From Bacillus sonorensis NBRC 101234 = KCTC 13918 (lineage in GTDB: Bacteria > Bacillota > Bacilli > Bacillales > Bacillaceae), in assembly GCF_001592005.1 (NCBI RefSeq), contig NZ_BCVZ01000026.1:1-44001 (forward strand): DNA of 44,001 bases. The letters run 5' to 3'. The notes under the pieces are model-generated. The model ran no database searches. It was not told the origin of the DNA and was given only the letters and a program-made list of their open reading frames with translations. Shown here in pieces: positions 7,818 to 17,017 of this stretch (position 1 is its first letter; each line of letters starts with the position of its first letter). The position numbers were made by a program, and so were the translations under genes.

Positions 7818-8545
7818 TCAAAAAAGATTCCCACATTCCAATATACTACCAGATTGAAACTGAAATTAAGAAACTCGCAGAGACGAACGATTTAAAGCCG
7901 GGGGACCTCATTCCTTCTGAGAGGGAATTTGCGGAAAAATACGAAGTGAGCAGAATGACAGTCCGGCAGGCCGTCAACAATCTTGTAAATGAGGGCATTC
8001 TCGTGCGGCAGCGGGGAAAAGGAACATTCATTGCCAAACCAAAGATCGAGCAAACCCTTCAAGGACTCACGAGCTTTTCTGAAGACATGAAGTCGAGAGG
8101 CATGACACCGGGGACAAAGATGCTCGGATTCCGAACCATTCCGTGTGATCAAAGAACGGCTTCCAAATTGGAAATACCTGAAGGGTCTTCCGTCTATGAA
8201 GTAAAACGGATCCGCCTTGCCGACGAGATTCCGATGGCTTATGAAATTTCATACTTGCCCGTTGATCTGATCAATGGCCTCACGGAAGATATTATGAATG
8301 CATCGCTATATGATTATGTAGAAAACACGCTTTCTCTCACTATCGACCAAGCCACGCAAACGCTTGAACCGTCAATCGCGCAGCAGGCTGAAAGCGTACC
8401 GCTGGATATTGAGGAAGGAGCGCCCGTCCTGTTAATCGAGCGGTGCAGCTATTTGACAGACGACAGGCCGTTTGAGCTGGTGAAATCGGTTTACAGAGGA
8501 GACCGATACAAATTTGTAATTGATATGAAGAGGAAAGAACGATGA
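7814..8545 (+). CDS. nagR: GntR/HutC-family repressor NagR (YvoA-like)
   Basis: The 243-residue regulator has an N-terminal winged helix-turn-helix of GntR type (about 8-75, with SRMTVRQAVNNLVNEG and RGKGTFI). A UTRA effector domain follows (about 95-238). The linker LQGLTSFSEDMKSRGMTPG and the length match NagR/YvoA of B. subtilis as I remember it. That protein represses nag genes and is released by GlcN-6-P. The start is TTG, with AAAGGAG nine bases upstream, and overlaps the nagB stop by 4 bases (TTGA), implying translational coupling. The dre site upstream of nagA is its probable operator, so the operon is probably autoregulated. Confidence 0.93.
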   Translation: MIKKDSHIPIYYQIETEIKKLAETNDLKPGDLIPSEREFAEKYEVSRMTVRQAVNNLVNEGILVRQRGKGTFIAKPKIEQTLQGLTSFSEDMKSRGMTPGTKMLGFRTIPCDQRTASKLEIPEGSSVYEVKRIRLADEIPMAYEISYLPVDLINGLTEDIMNASLYDYVENTLSLTIDQATQTLEPSIAQQAESVPLDIEEGAPVLLIERCSYLTDDRPFELVKSVYRGDRYKFVIDMKRKER

Positions 8546-9441
8546 AAACAACAGAAGGTTCAAACGCAAAAAGCAGAGCACTTGATGAAATGTCTACGCT
8601 GGATATTGTCACCTTGATGAACGAGGAAGACCAAACCGTTCCCCAAGCCGTCAAACCGTGTCTTCCCCGAATTGCCCATGCCGCTGACATGATTGCCAGC
8701 CGTCTTCAGACAGGTGGAAGGGTGTTTGCCGCGGGAGCAGGCACCAGCGGAAGGTTGGCCGTTCTTGATGCCGCTGAGCTTCCCCCTACATTTTCACTTG
8801 ATGAACATCAGTGGGTCGGCCTTATCGCGGGAGATTATGAAGCTATGTGGAAGCCGCTCGAAGAAAATGAAGATGACCGGGAAACGATCATCTCCCAGCT
8901 GCAAGCACGTTCATTTTCAAAAGCGGATGTATTCGTCGGCGTCTCGGCCAGCGGTTTGACGCCTTACGTCCTGTCCGGTTTATCCTATGCAAAAAAGCTT
9001 GGCGCCGTCTCTGTTTCAATCAGCTGCAACAAAGAGACGGAAGCGGCCAAGTTCAGCGACATTGCCATCGAAGCCCAGACAGGGCCGGAAGTGATTCGCG
9101 GCTCAACCCGCCTAAAAGCGGGAACAGCACAAAAACTGATCCTTAATATGCTGTCAACAGCGGCCATGGTGCGTCTCGGCCATGTCTATCAAAACGAGAT
9201 GGTCAATATGAAATTGCTGAATCAAAAGCTGAAAAACCGGGCCGTGGACATGTTAATGAACACCACCGGCATATCACATGATGAAGCGTTACAGGCTTTA
9301 AAAGAAAGCCGCTATAACATAAAAGCAGCGATTTTTATGGTGCTGACAAACGGGACGCTTGAGGATGCAGACCGTTGTCTATCCCATGAAAATGGCCGTT
9401 TAAAACATGCGATTCAATATCATCGAAAGGGGTTTTCATGA
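8542..9441 (+). CDS. murQ: N-acetylmuramic acid 6-phosphate etherase
   Basis: MurQ cleaves the D-lactyl ether of MurNAc-6-P to give GlcNAc-6-P and D-lactate, a step in recycling of peptidoglycan sugars. The 299-residue protein contains a SIS domain (about 40-205) with the family signature GAGTSGRLAVLDAAELPPTF at 65-84. The second sugar-binding loop GVSASGLTPYVLSGL is also present, and the C-terminal helical domain ends the protein. It starts at an ATG overlapping the nagR stop (ATGA) and ends overlapping the PTS gene. In B. subtilis murQ sits with murR, murP, amiE and nagZ; here it is fused into a nag operon, so its product passes straight to NagA. Confidence 0.95.
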   Translation: MKTTEGSNAKSRALDEMSTLDIVTLMNEEDQTVPQAVKPCLPRIAHAADMIASRLQTGGRVFAAGAGTSGRLAVLDAAELPPTFSLDEHQWVGLIAGDYEAMWKPLEENEDDRETIISQLQARSFSKADVFVGVSASGLTPYVLSGLSYAKKLGAVSVSISCNKETEAAKFSDIAIEAQTGPEVIRGSTRLKAGTAQKLILNMLSTAAMVRLGHVYQNEMVNMKLLNQKLKNRAVDMLMNTTGISHDEALQALKESRYNIKAAIFMVLTNGTLEDADRCLSHENGRLKHAIQYHRKGFS

Positions 9442-10811
9442 TGCTTGGTTTTCTTCAAAATATCGGGCGCGCTTTAATGCTTCCGATCGCCGTTCTTCCT
9501 GCCGCGGGCCTTTTGCTCGCTTTAGGAAGAGAAGATATGTTCAATATTCCGTTTATCGCCGCCTCGGGCCAGTCGATTCTTGATCAATTGCCGATCATTT
9601 TTGCGATCGGAGTTGCCATCGGCTTATCGAAGGATGGACACGGAGCCGCAGCACTGTCAGGGGCCATCGGCTATTTTGTTTTGACAGGCGGCCTTGCAGC
9701 CATTAATCAAGACCTGAATATGGGAGTGCTTGGCGGAATTATTTCAGGGGTCGTCGCCGCGATAATGTATAACCGTTTTAAAGATGCAAAGCTGCCGGAG
9801 TGGCTCGGATTTTTTGGCGGAAAACGCTGCGTCCCGATTATGACGGCTCTGTCTTCTATTATTCTCGCGGCCATTTTCGGGTTTGTCTGGATATACGCGC
9901 AGCAAGCGATCGATGCCGTCGGCAGCTGGATTATTCATGCCGGGGCACTGGGAGTCGGCATCTTCGGGCTTTTGAACAGATTGCTCCTTCCTCTGGGGCT
10001 TCATCATATCTTGAACAACATGGTATGGATGGTGTTTGGTGAATTCGCCGGCAAAACGGGCGACATGAACAGGTTCTTTGCCGGAGATCCAAGCGCTGGC
10101 GCTTTTATGACGGGCTTTTTCCCGATCATGATGTTCGGGCTTCCGGCCGCGTGTCTGGCTATGATTGCAGCCGCTAAAAAACACCGCCGCAAAGCAACAG
10201 CCGGCTTTCTGATCGGCTTGGCGTTCACATCGTTTTTAACAGGCATCACAGAGCCGATTGAGTTTACATTTATGTTCCTGTCGCCTCTTCTTTTCGGCAT
10301 TCACGCCGTTTTAACAGCGAGCGCGATGGCCATCACTAATATGCTGGGCATCCACCATGGCTTTACGTTTTCAGCGGGAATCATTGATTATCTCTTGAAT
10401 TTTGGCATCGCCACAAAGCCGCTGATATTGCTGCCAGTCGGACTGGTGTACGGCATCATCTATTTCGTCCTTTTTTACTTCTTGATCACAAAGCTGAATT
10501 TGAAAACGCCTGGACGGGAAGACGACGAAGAAGCAAATACACCGCCGGCCGGCACGGAAACGGGGTCATCCAAATACGAAAGCCTTGCCGTCCAATATCT
10601 TGAAGCGCTCGGCGGAAAAGAAAACATTGAAACGCTCAACAACTGTGTGACCCGCCTCAGACTCAAGATCCACGATGCGTCGAAATTGGATGAAAAAGCG
10701 CTGAAAGCTATGGGAGCCAAAGGGATTGTGAAATTAAACCAGCATGAACTGCAGGTCATCGTCGGCACGGATGTTGAATTTTTGGCAAACGAAATGAGAA
10801 AAGATTTATAA
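9438..10811 (+). CDS. PTS EIICB, N-acetylglucosamine/glucose family (NagP-like)
   Basis: This 457-residue sugar-specific PTS permease imports and phosphorylates a sugar. The IIC membrane domain (about 1-350) shows the family signatures LPLGLHHILNN, GFFPIMMFGLPAA and ITEPIEFTFMFLSP. A linker and a C-terminal IIB domain (about 375-457) follow, with phospho-accepting Cys403 in NNCVTRLRL. No IIA domain is present, so it must borrow one from another PTS. Sequence and domain order resemble B. subtilis NagP (GlcNAc) rather than MurP, which has IIB first. GlcNAc is the likely substrate, but the overlap with murQ leaves MurNAc or a wall disaccharide possible. Two adjacent ATG codons (9438, 9441) both suit the AAAGGGG site. 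Confidence 0.9.
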   Translation: MMLGFLQNIGRALMLPIAVLPAAGLLLALGREDMFNIPFIAASGQSILDQLPIIFAIGVAIGLSKDGHGAAALSGAIGYFVLTGGLAAINQDLNMGVLGGIISGVVAAIMYNRFKDAKLPEWLGFFGGKRCVPIMTALSSIILAAIFGFVWIYAQQAIDAVGSWIIHAGALGVGIFGLLNRLLLPLGLHHILNNMVWMVFGEFAGKTGDMNRFFAGDPSAGAFMTGFFPIMMFGLPAACLAMIAAAKKHRRKATAGFLIGLAFTSFLTGITEPIEFTFMFLSPLLFGIHAVLTASAMAITNMLGIHHGFTFSAGIIDYLLNFGIATKPLILLPVGLVYGIIYFVLFYFLITKLNLKTPGREDDEEANTPPAGTETGSSKYESLAVQYLEALGGKENIETLNNCVTRLRLKIHDASKLDEKALKAMGAKGIVKLNQHELQVIVGTDVEFLANEMRKDL

Positions 10812-10838
10812 AAAAGAGCCCCTTCATAGAAGGGGCTT
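10806..10838. terminator. Convergent terminator, PTS gene / rplI
   Basis: AGCCCCTT and AAGGGGCT form an 8-bp stem with a 5-nt loop. On the minus strand it is followed by CTCTTTTTTATAAA, so it efficiently ends rplI transcripts; the plus-strand side has only CTCTTT and is weaker. Confidence 0.8.
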
Positions 10839-10843
10839 ACTCT

Positions 10844-11293
10844 TTATGATTGCTCTTTCACATGTACTTTCAGTGTCGCCTGTACCTCAGGATGAAGCTT
10901 AACCGGTACATTTGTATATCCTAACGAACGGATGGCATCATTCAGTTCAATTTTTCGCTTATCAACCTTTAATTGATGTGCTTTTTGCAGCGCGTCAGCA
11001 ATCTGCTTGCTTGTGACGGAACCGAATAGACGGCCGCCTTCTCCTGACTTGGCTGTCAGTTCAACTGTAATATTTTCAAGCGTTTTTTTCATTTCTTTCG
11101 CCTGTTTCAGCTCTTCAGCCGCTTCTTTTTTCTCTTTCTTCTTCTGTCCTTCAAGCGCGCTGATATTGGAAGACGTCGCTTCAACAGCAAGGCCTTTTTT
11201 GATTAAAAAGTTGTGCGCGTATCCGTCCGCCACATTTTTAACCTCGCCTTTTTTCCCTTTGCCTTTCACATCCTGTAAGAAAATTACCTTCAT
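10844..11293 (-). CDS. rplI: 50S ribosomal protein L9
   Basis: The product has the standard 149 residues. The N-terminal domain has the L9 signature [26 protein letters not shown] region, followed by a long charged connecting helix (about 45-75) and the C-terminal domain. L9 binds the base of the L1 stalk and affects frame maintenance. It is the last gene of the yybS-gdpP-rplI unit: its ATG overlaps the gdpP stop by 4 bases, with a GGAGG site inside gdpP. Confidence 0.97.
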   Translation of the reverse strand: MKVIFLQDVKGKGKKGEVKNVADGYAHNFLIKKGLAVEATSSNISALEGQKKKEKKEAAEELKQAKEMKKTLENITVELTAKSGEGGRLFGSVTSKQIADALQKAHQLKVDKRKIELNDAIRSLGYTNVPVKLHPEVQATLKVHVKEQS

Positions 11294-13272
11294 GTTTGAA
11301 TGCCTCCTTCAAAATACTCGTCAATCGCTTCTTTCAGACGCCGGAGCGCTTCCCCAACCGATACATCCGTCAGCTGTGTAGCGGCGTTTGTTAAATGTCC
11401 TCCGCCTTCAAGGGCTTCCATGATGATTTGAACGTTTACTTCGCCAAGCGATCTCGCACTGATGCATACTGTGCTGTCGTCTCTTCTCGCTACTGCGAAA
11501 GAAGCTTCAACTTCACTCATGGAAAGGAGAGAATCCGCGGCTTGCGCAATGATGACTTGGTCAAAGTATTCGTCCGCCTCGCCGTTTGGCAGAGACGCGA
11601 TGGCGATGCCGCTTCTATAAAAGGATGTATGCTGGATAAGCCTTGCCCTTTTAATATAATGATCGGCTGTTTCTTTTAAAAACTTTTGCACCAGTACGGT
11701 GTCAGCGCCTTTTGCCCTCAGGTATGACGCTGCGTCAAACGTACGGGAGCCCGTGCGGAGAGAAAAGCTTTTCGTATCAACAATAATTCCCGCCAGCAGT
11801 GCGGTCGCTTCAATCATATTGATTTTTAAGCGCTTCGGCTGATATTCAAGCAGCTCGGTCACAAGCTCTGCCGTGGATGAAGCATAAGGCTCCATATAGA
11901 CAAGCAGCGGATCTTTAATAAATTCTTCCCCTCTTCTATGATGATCGATAACGACGACATTTTCAATTTTATTGACCAGTCTTTCTTCAATAACAAAAGA
12001 CGGCCTATGCGTATCGACAATCACGAGCAGAGTATCGTCTTTAGCAATTTCAAGCGCCTCTTCCGGCGTAATAAACCGCGACCACAGCTCTTCATATTTT
12101 TTAATTTCGCCGATTAACCGCTGGACGCTGGCGCCGATCTGATTGGAGTCAATCACGACAAACCCGTCTTTTCCGTTGGCCTGCGCCACCTTTAAGATCC
12201 CGATGGCTGAACCGATCGAATCCATGTCGGGGAACTTATGCCCCATAATAATAACATTGCTGCTTTCAGAGACAATTTCCTTTAGAGCATGGGAAATGAC
12301 CCGCGCTCTGACCCGTGTCCGCTTTTCCATCGGATTCGTTTTTCCGCCGTAAAATTTCACTTTTCCGTTCGGCTGCTTGATCGCCACCTGGTCGCCTCCG
12401 CGCCCAAGCGCCAGATCAAGGCTCGATTGCGCAAGATCGCCGAGCTCCTTCAACGAGGAGACAGATGCGCCGATCCCGATGCTTAATGTCAGTGAAATCG
12501 CATGAACCGACGTTTTCTCCCGGATTTCATCAAGAATCGAAAACTTCGATGCTTCCAGCTCGCTTAAAATGTGCTCATTTAATACACCGATAAACCGCTC
12601 AGAGGAAATCCGTTTTAGAAATATGCCGTATTGTTTGGCCCATTGATTCAGAAGGGAGGTTACTTCGCTGTTCATCGTGCTTCTTGTCTGGTCGTCCAGC
12701 CCTTGTGTCACATCATCATAATTGTCTAAAAATATGTAAGCAAGAACTGTCCGTTCATTTTCATACTGCTTCTCAATCTGCGTCTGCTCTGTGACATCAA
12801 AGAAATATAGAAGCTTTTCTTCTCTTTTGATCACCACGTTAAATTTCCGCTCGTTTAACGTGATCGTTTCCGTATCGACTTCCTGCTTAATCAAAGGAAC
12901 GACAGACTCGCAAATATCATAGAGCGATCTGCCGACGAGCGTACTTTCACTAAAGCATGAAGCCATGAACGGATTTGCCCATTCAACATAGTATTGATCA
13001 TTGAACAGCATAATCCCGATCGGCATTTCAAGCAGCGCTTCCTCCCCGACTTTTTTAAGCCTGTAAGACAAAGTCGAAATATAATCATCCAATTCTTTTC
13101 TGATTTGAGAGTCCGCTCGTTTCAAAAAGAATAAAATAACGCCAAGAACAACGATGCCGGCCGCTCCTGCCACCCAATTAAAATAAACGTTGATGAGGAC
13201 AGAAATGATTGTGACGATAATTAAAGAATATATGGGATATCGAAATAACGGTTTTTCATAAAAACTTGGCAC
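11290..13272 (-). CDS. gdpP: Cyclic-di-AMP phosphodiesterase GdpP
   Basis: GdpP hydrolyses c-di-AMP to pApA and thereby influences wall stress, potassium balance and beta-lactam tolerance. The 660-residue protein has two N-terminal membrane helices (about 12-50), a haem-binding-type PAS domain (about 75-165) and a degenerate GGDEF domain (about 170-310). The catalytic DHH/DHHA1 module follows (about 335-655). The metal motifs GHKFPDMDS (344-352), VDTH (419-422) and DHH (443-445) are intact. The start is GTG with GAGGAG nine bases upstream, and [15 protein letters not shown] matches the B. subtilis N-terminus. It lies between yybS and rplI, overlapping the latter. Confidence 0.96.
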   Translation of the reverse strand: MPSFYEKPLFRYPIYSLIIVTIISVLINVYFNWVAGAAGIVVLGVILFFLKRADSQIRKELDDYISTLSYRLKKVGEEALLEMPIGIMLFNDQYYVEWANPFMASCFSESTLVGRSLYDICESVVPLIKQEVDTETITLNERKFNVVIKREEKLLYFFDVTEQTQIEKQYENERTVLAYIFLDNYDDVTQGLDDQTRSTMNSEVTSLLNQWAKQYGIFLKRISSERFIGVLNEHILSELEASKFSILDEIREKTSVHAISLTLSIGIGASVSSLKELGDLAQSSLDLALGRGGDQVAIKQPNGKVKFYGGKTNPMEKRTRVRARVISHALKEIVSESSNVIIMGHKFPDMDSIGSAIGILKVAQANGKDGFVVIDSNQIGASVQRLIGEIKKYEELWSRFITPEEALEIAKDDTLLVIVDTHRPSFVIEERLVNKIENVVVIDHHRRGEEFIKDPLLVYMEPYASSTAELVTELLEYQPKRLKINMIEATALLAGIIVDTKSFSLRTGSRTFDAASYLRAKGADTVLVQKFLKETADHYIKRARLIQHTSFYRSGIAIASLPNGEADEYFDQVIIAQAADSLLSMSEVEASFAVARRDDSTVCISARSLGEVNVQIIMEALEGGGHLTNAATQLTDVSVGEALRRLKEAIDEYFEGGIQT

Positions 13273-13307
13273 TCAAATCAACTCCTCACCACCCGAGAGA
13301 ACGTCGG

Positions 13308-14240
13308 TTACGACTTTTTTATTTTCTCTCTTAAATTAAAACCTATGTCAATTATACCCAAGATGCGAACGAGATACAGCAACGGCGTAAGCAGCCCGAA
13401 AATCAAAAAAAGAACAGGCAGGACCGTTGGCAGCTTTTTGGCGTAACAGAAATAAAAAATGAATGAAAAACCTTGTATCGCGATGATGAGTCCCATCATC
13501 GTGCTCGCATTCAAAATGAACGAGTAGAACGCGCTCCCCTCTTCAGCCGGTGCCAGCGACAGGAGAATCGTCAGCAAATAGAGCCAGATCGTGCCTTGCG
13601 GAAGCTTCAGTTCCCTGAACGGTTTTAGAGGCGGGACCTGCAAAGCAAAACGCCGCAGTATCGGCTTAGCGATGAGATGATTTAAAAAGGCGACGATGCC
13701 TGAAAAGATCACGATCACCGTCGGATATAGATACTGCGTCTGTTTTAATTGTTCTTTGATGAGCTCCATCTGTTCCGCCGTCTCTTTGCTGTTTCCAAAC
13801 TGTTTGATCAGCGTTTCAGACATTTTGAATGATTCATTATATGATTGATTGGCTTCTTCTATTAAGTTTAACCCAAGAAACTGAATACTAATGAAAAGCA
13901 GCAGAACCAGTGACACCATGTATGCAATGGCTGCTGAAGCAATCGCCTGTGCAGGTTCTTTTTTTCTGTAGTGAAAGCCCATGAGAATTCCCGCGGCGAT
14001 GACAGGAAATGCGATGGCCAAGCCGCTTAAAGAACCTGCAATCAATGTAACGGGCAAACTCACCAGACCCATGAAAAAACCGGGTTTTACCCCATGCCTG
14101 ATCGTTTGTATCATGGCAGGCAAAGGCAATGTCAATAAGAGAAACGTTCCGATTAAAGGAATATAGAGGCTTATCATCATTAAAACAGCAAAAAGACTGA
14201 CCAGAATGGCGCCCTCTACTAAAGCTCTTGTTTGTTTCAC
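13308..14240 (-). CDS. yybS: YybS, DUF2232 membrane protein
   Basis: This 310-residue integral membrane protein has about eight hydrophobic segments and a hydrophilic region near 125-165. Its length and position before gdpP match YybS of B. subtilis, a DUF2232 protein. The function is unknown to me; an ECF-transporter S-component-like role has been suggested for the fold, but nothing here shows it. The start is GTG, with GAGGTG nearby. It is 35 bp upstream of gdpP and most probably co-transcribed. Its own leader contains a terminator-like hairpin. Confidence 0.9.
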   Translation of the reverse strand: MKQTRALVEGAILVSLFAVLMMISLYIPLIGTFLLLTLPLPAMIQTIRHGVKPGFFMGLVSLPVTLIAGSLSGLAIAFPVIAAGILMGFHYRKKEPAQAIASAAIAYMVSLVLLLFISIQFLGLNLIEEANQSYNESFKMSETLIKQFGNSKETAEQMELIKEQLKQTQYLYPTVIVIFSGIVAFLNHLIAKPILRRFALQVPPLKPFRELKLPQGTIWLYLLTILLSLAPAEEGSAFYSFILNASTMMGLIIAIQGFSFIFYFCYAKKLPTVLPVLFLIFGLLTPLLYLVRILGIIDIGFNLREKIKKS

Positions 14241-14269
14241 TTGTTCACCTCATATGTTTTGTTTTCATG

Positions 14270-14305
14270 ATCAAAAAGAGCAGCATAGACGACTGCTCTT
14301 TTTTT
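14270..14305. terminator. Terminator-like hairpin upstream of yybS
   Basis: AAAAGAGCAG (14274-14283) and CTGCTCTTTT (14293-14302) form a perfect 10-bp stem. T-runs occur on both sides, so it could act in either direction. In the minus direction it ends about 30 bp before the yybS start codon, which makes it either the end of a short upstream transcript or an attenuator in the yybS leader. In the plus direction there is no gene upstream for it to terminate. Confidence 0.7.
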
Positions 14306-14464
14306 AACGTCGCAATTCCGTTTTCAATAAGACGATAACATGAGCAGGTGCATAGCCTTCTCTCAATGTTTCTTTATTTTAACATAAGGTCAAATCCCAA
14401 GTAAAATAAGGTCGGCAGGAGTCTGAGCAAGCCTTTGGAACGTTATGACAACGGCCATCCTGAA

Positions 14465-14480
14465 TGTTCCATGTGAAACA
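14465..14480. promoter_or_regulatory. parS-like site near cotF
   Basis: TGTTCCATGTGAAACA differs by one base from the Spo0J parS consensus TGTTNCACGTGAAACA (T for C in the centre). As I remember it, one of the origin-proximal parS sites of B. subtilis maps to cotF, so the position supports a genuine site. It lies in a non-coding stretch downstream of a small ORF. Confidence 0.7.
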
Positions 14481-14504
14481 TCCCCCATTGGGGCGCCGTT
14501 TCTT

Positions 14505-14648
14505 TTAATCATCCAAAAATCCGCTTTTATCCCTGTTTTTTTTCTTCACTTTTCTGATCATCAATAAAATGATCAAAATCACGAGCAATATCGTGATTCG
14601 AAGACCTCCGCTCAAAAATAAAAAAAAGTCTTTGACAGCATCCAACAC
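14505..14648 (-). CDS. Small single-pass membrane protein, unrecognised (47 aa)
   Basis: This GTG-initiated ORF of 47 residues has GAGGTG eight bases upstream of the start. It encodes a soluble N-terminus (MLDAVKDFFLFLSGGLR), one strongly hydrophobic helix (about 18-31: ITILLVILIILLMI) and a lysine-rich tail ending FLDD. The positive-inside rule predicts a cytoplasmic C-terminus. It lies 250 bp upstream of yybS on the same strand, and the intervening DNA holds the parS-like site and a terminator-like hairpin. I do not recognise a family; the ribosome site and membrane-protein composition argue for a real gene. Confidence 0.55.
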   Translation of the reverse strand: MLDAVKDFFLFLSGGLRITILLVILIILLMIRKVKKKNRDKSGFLDD

Positions 14649-14748
14649 CTTTATCACCTCTCATTGTATATCTCTGCTGAAAAAACCCGTAGTATATGAA
14701 TTCCCCTTTCCAAAACGCTCTGAAACGTTTCCTTATGTCTTCCGGTTA

Positions 14749-14776
14749 ACCATTTCGCTAATCTGGGCATATGTTA
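14749..14776 (+). promoter_or_regulatory. SigK-type promoter of cotF
   Basis: CATATGTTA (14768-14776) fits the SigK -10 consensus CATANNNTA exactly, with the -35 AC at 14749-14750, 17 bp upstream. It lies about 30 bp before the cotF start, agreeing with late mother-cell expression of a coat gene. Confidence 0.65.
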
Positions 14777-14806
14777 CTTAAGAGAAAGTGACAAAGGAGA
14801 ATGGCA

Positions 14807-15286
14807 ATGACTCATCAAAGAACATTGGCATGGCATGAAACGATGGAATTGCATGAATTGATCGCAGCCCAATCTGTAGGGCTTGTAAAGGTAAAAAAGA
14901 GCCTCAGGAAGATCAGCGATCCCCAGCTTAGACAACTCTACAGCACGACAGCGCGGGCATTGGAACAAAATTTAAGAGAGCTTCTTCCATTTTTGCCTAA
15001 AGCCCCGGCATTTCATCGTGAAGAAGAAAGAGCGGATCATTACTTTGATGCGGGCGACCTGTTGGTATTAGCGAAAACATCCGTGCGGAATTATGCGATT
15101 GCCATAACTGAAACCGCCACACCCGCGTTGAGAAAAGTGCTTGTGAAACAGATCAATGCGGCGATCAGGCTTCATGAACAAGTCTTTTACTACATGTACA
15201 GCAGAGGATTGTACCCTGCCTACAATCTCGCTGAGCTTTTGAAAGCTGATGCGATGCATGCGCAGAAAGCGATTGCAATGCGATAA
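14807..15286 (+). CDS. cotF: Spore coat protein CotF
   Basis: CotF is an inner/outer coat component assembled in the mother cell, which in B. subtilis is proteolytically cut into two pieces. The 159-residue protein has the family pattern [19 protein letters not shown] at the start, and a C-terminal helical-bundle (coat F / ferritin-like) domain with [18 protein letters not shown] chose the second ATG, seven bases after AAAGGAG; the first ATG (14801) is one base from that site. A SigK-like promoter precedes it and a strong terminator follows. It is monocistronic and faces the leftward replication fork. Confidence 0.93.
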   Translation: MTHQRTLAWHETMELHELIAAQSVGLVKVKKSLRKISDPQLRQLYSTTARALEQNLRELLPFLPKAPAFHREEERADHYFDAGDLLVLAKTSVRNYAIAITETATPALRKVLVKQINAAIRLHEQVFYYMYSRGLYPAYNLAELLKADAMHAQKAIAMR

Positions 15287-15296
15287 AAAAACCAAC

Positions 15297-15342
15297 CAGC
15301 AAGGATCTGCATCCTTACTGGCTGGTTTTCTCTTCTTATGTC
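15297..15342. terminator. Convergent terminator, cotF / SulP gene
   Basis: A long stem (AAACCAACCAGCAAGGAT with its near-perfect complement ATCCTTACTGGCTGGTTT) with a short loop sits between the convergent stops. It has T-rich tails on both strands. Confidence 0.88.
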
Positions 15343-15353
15343 CATCCTGTCGA

Positions 15354-16805
15354 TTATGAAGACACAGAGTGGTAAGTCGCAAGCTTTTTGACCAGTTGAC
15401 GACTTGGCCCATTTAAGCCTGTCACTTCAACGTCTGTGCCTTGTTCTTTACACTTTAGGATGATTTTATCGATTGCCGCAACAGCGGAATCATCCCATAT
15501 ATGAGCTTCTGAAAAATCGAAAACAACTTTTTTGTAATGACCATCGATGTCAATGGACTTGGCAAGGTCCTGGACAGAAGCAAAGAAAACCTGACCTTTA
15601 ATCATGTATTTTCTTTCATTTTTGACCGTTGCCATGTCAACTTTTACTTTCGAAATTTTCGCCACAAAGAAGATTGCGCTTAAAATGACACCTGCGAACA
15701 CGCCTTTGGACAAATCGTGTGTCGCCACGACTGTAATGACCGTCACCAGCATAACAATGGAATCGGTGAGCGGCACCTTTCTTAGCATCCGAAACGAAGA
15801 CCAGTCAAATGTTCCAATGGAAACCATGATCATGACGCCAGCCAAAGCAGCCATCGGAATTTGGACGACCCAATCGCCAAGCACCATGATTAAAAACATT
15901 AAGAAAACACCCGCCACAAAAGTGGACAAGCGGCCTCTTCCGCCAGATTTGACATTGATCACCGATTGGCCGATCATCGCACAGCCTGCCATGCCTCCGA
16001 AAAATCCGGCGACTATGTTGGCGATCCCCTGTCCGCGGCTTTCCCTATTTTTATCGCTTTCCGTCTCTGTCATGTCATCTACGATAGAAGAAGTTAATAA
16101 AGACTCTAAAAGACCGACAATTGAGAGGGCAAACGCAGTCGGAAAGATAATCGACAATGTTTCAAAGTTAAACGGAATATTCGGGACCATAAAAGACGGC
16201 AAAGATTGTTTGATCTCTCCCAAATCTCCAACTGTCCGCAGGTCAAAATGGCCGAATATGGACAGAACGGTCATGGCGACAATCGCAACAAGAGCAGATG
16301 GAACGGCTTTTGTAAAACGGGGGAGAATATAGATGATCAATAATGTGATACCGGCCACAACATACGTCATATAGGAAACTCCAACAAAATGGGGAACCTG
16401 GGCCATAAAGATCAAAATGGCCAGCGCATTTACGAAACCTACCATAACCGACCGTGGAATAAATTTCATAAAGCGCGCGATTTTCAGTAACCCAAATATG
16501 AATTGGATGATTCCGGTTAAAATCGTCGCCGCAAATAAATACTCGATGCCGTAATCCCTGACCAGCGCGCCCATTAAGAGGGCCAGCGCTCCCGTCGCCG
16601 CTGAAATCATCGCCGGCCGTCCTCCCATAAACGAGATGACAACAGCAATACAAAACGACGCGTACAGCCCGACCATCGGATCTACGCCCGCAATAATGGA
16701 AAACGCAATGGCTTCAGGAATGAGGGCCAGCGCTACGACGATACCCGAAAGGATATCCCCCTTCACATTCGAAAACCATTCGCTATTTAATTGTTTGACA
16801 TTCAA
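15354..16805 (-). CDS. SulP-family anion transporter with STAS domain
   Basis: The 483-residue protein has 10 or more hydrophobic segments with the SulP signature ([34 protein letters not shown]). A C-terminal STAS domain follows (about 395-475, ending in [21 protein letters not shown]). The family exchanges or co-transports sulfate, bicarbonate or other anions. It resembles YbaR of B. subtilis, though that gene lies elsewhere in that genome as I recall. The start is a TTG with AGAGGTG about 9 bases upstream; a longer form to 16847 lacks a ribosome site. A TAGACA-17-TACAGT pair with extended -10 upstream may be its promoter. The substrate is not determinable. Confidence 0.88.
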   Translation of the reverse strand: MNVKQLNSEWFSNVKGDILSGIVVALALIPEAIAFSIIAGVDPMVGLYASFCIAVVISFMGGRPAMISAATGALALLMGALVRDYGIEYLFAATILTGIIQFIFGLLKIARFMKFIPRSVMVGFVNALAILIFMAQVPHFVGVSYMTYVVAGITLLIIYILPRFTKAVPSALVAIVAMTVLSIFGHFDLRTVGDLGEIKQSLPSFMVPNIPFNFETLSIIFPTAFALSIVGLLESLLTSSIVDDMTETESDKNRESRGQGIANIVAGFFGGMAGCAMIGQSVINVKSGGRGRLSTFVAGVFLMFLIMVLGDWVVQIPMAALAGVMIMVSIGTFDWSSFRMLRKVPLTDSIVMLVTVITVVATHDLSKGVFAGVILSAIFFVAKISKVKVDMATVKNERKYMIKGQVFFASVQDLAKSIDIDGHYKKVVFDFSEAHIWDDSAVAAIDKIILKCKEQGTDVEVTGLNGPSRQLVKKLATYHSVSS

Positions 16806-17017
16806 AGATTCAACACCTCTTTTATTTGTTTTGCTTCTCACTCTCATAGAAGCCGTCTGTTTTCAACATGTTTCACTGTAGCAAACCAGCATCTAAATGT
16901 CTATCAATTTTTACAGTCCTTCTGTTTACTAAAAGACGTGCCGTGGAAATGACGGCTACATAAATGGGAATGTATTTTGAAAAACAGACCAATCTAAGGA
17001 AAAGAGGTGGTTTCATT

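Noticed and set aside
9744..10184. Minus-strand 146-codon frame inside the PTS gene
   Set aside because: Shadow of the EIICB coding region; no start context.
15604..16332. Long plus-strand frame antisense to the SulP gene (242 codons)
   Set aside because: Mirror frame of a real membrane-protein gene; no ribosome site and no recognisable domain.
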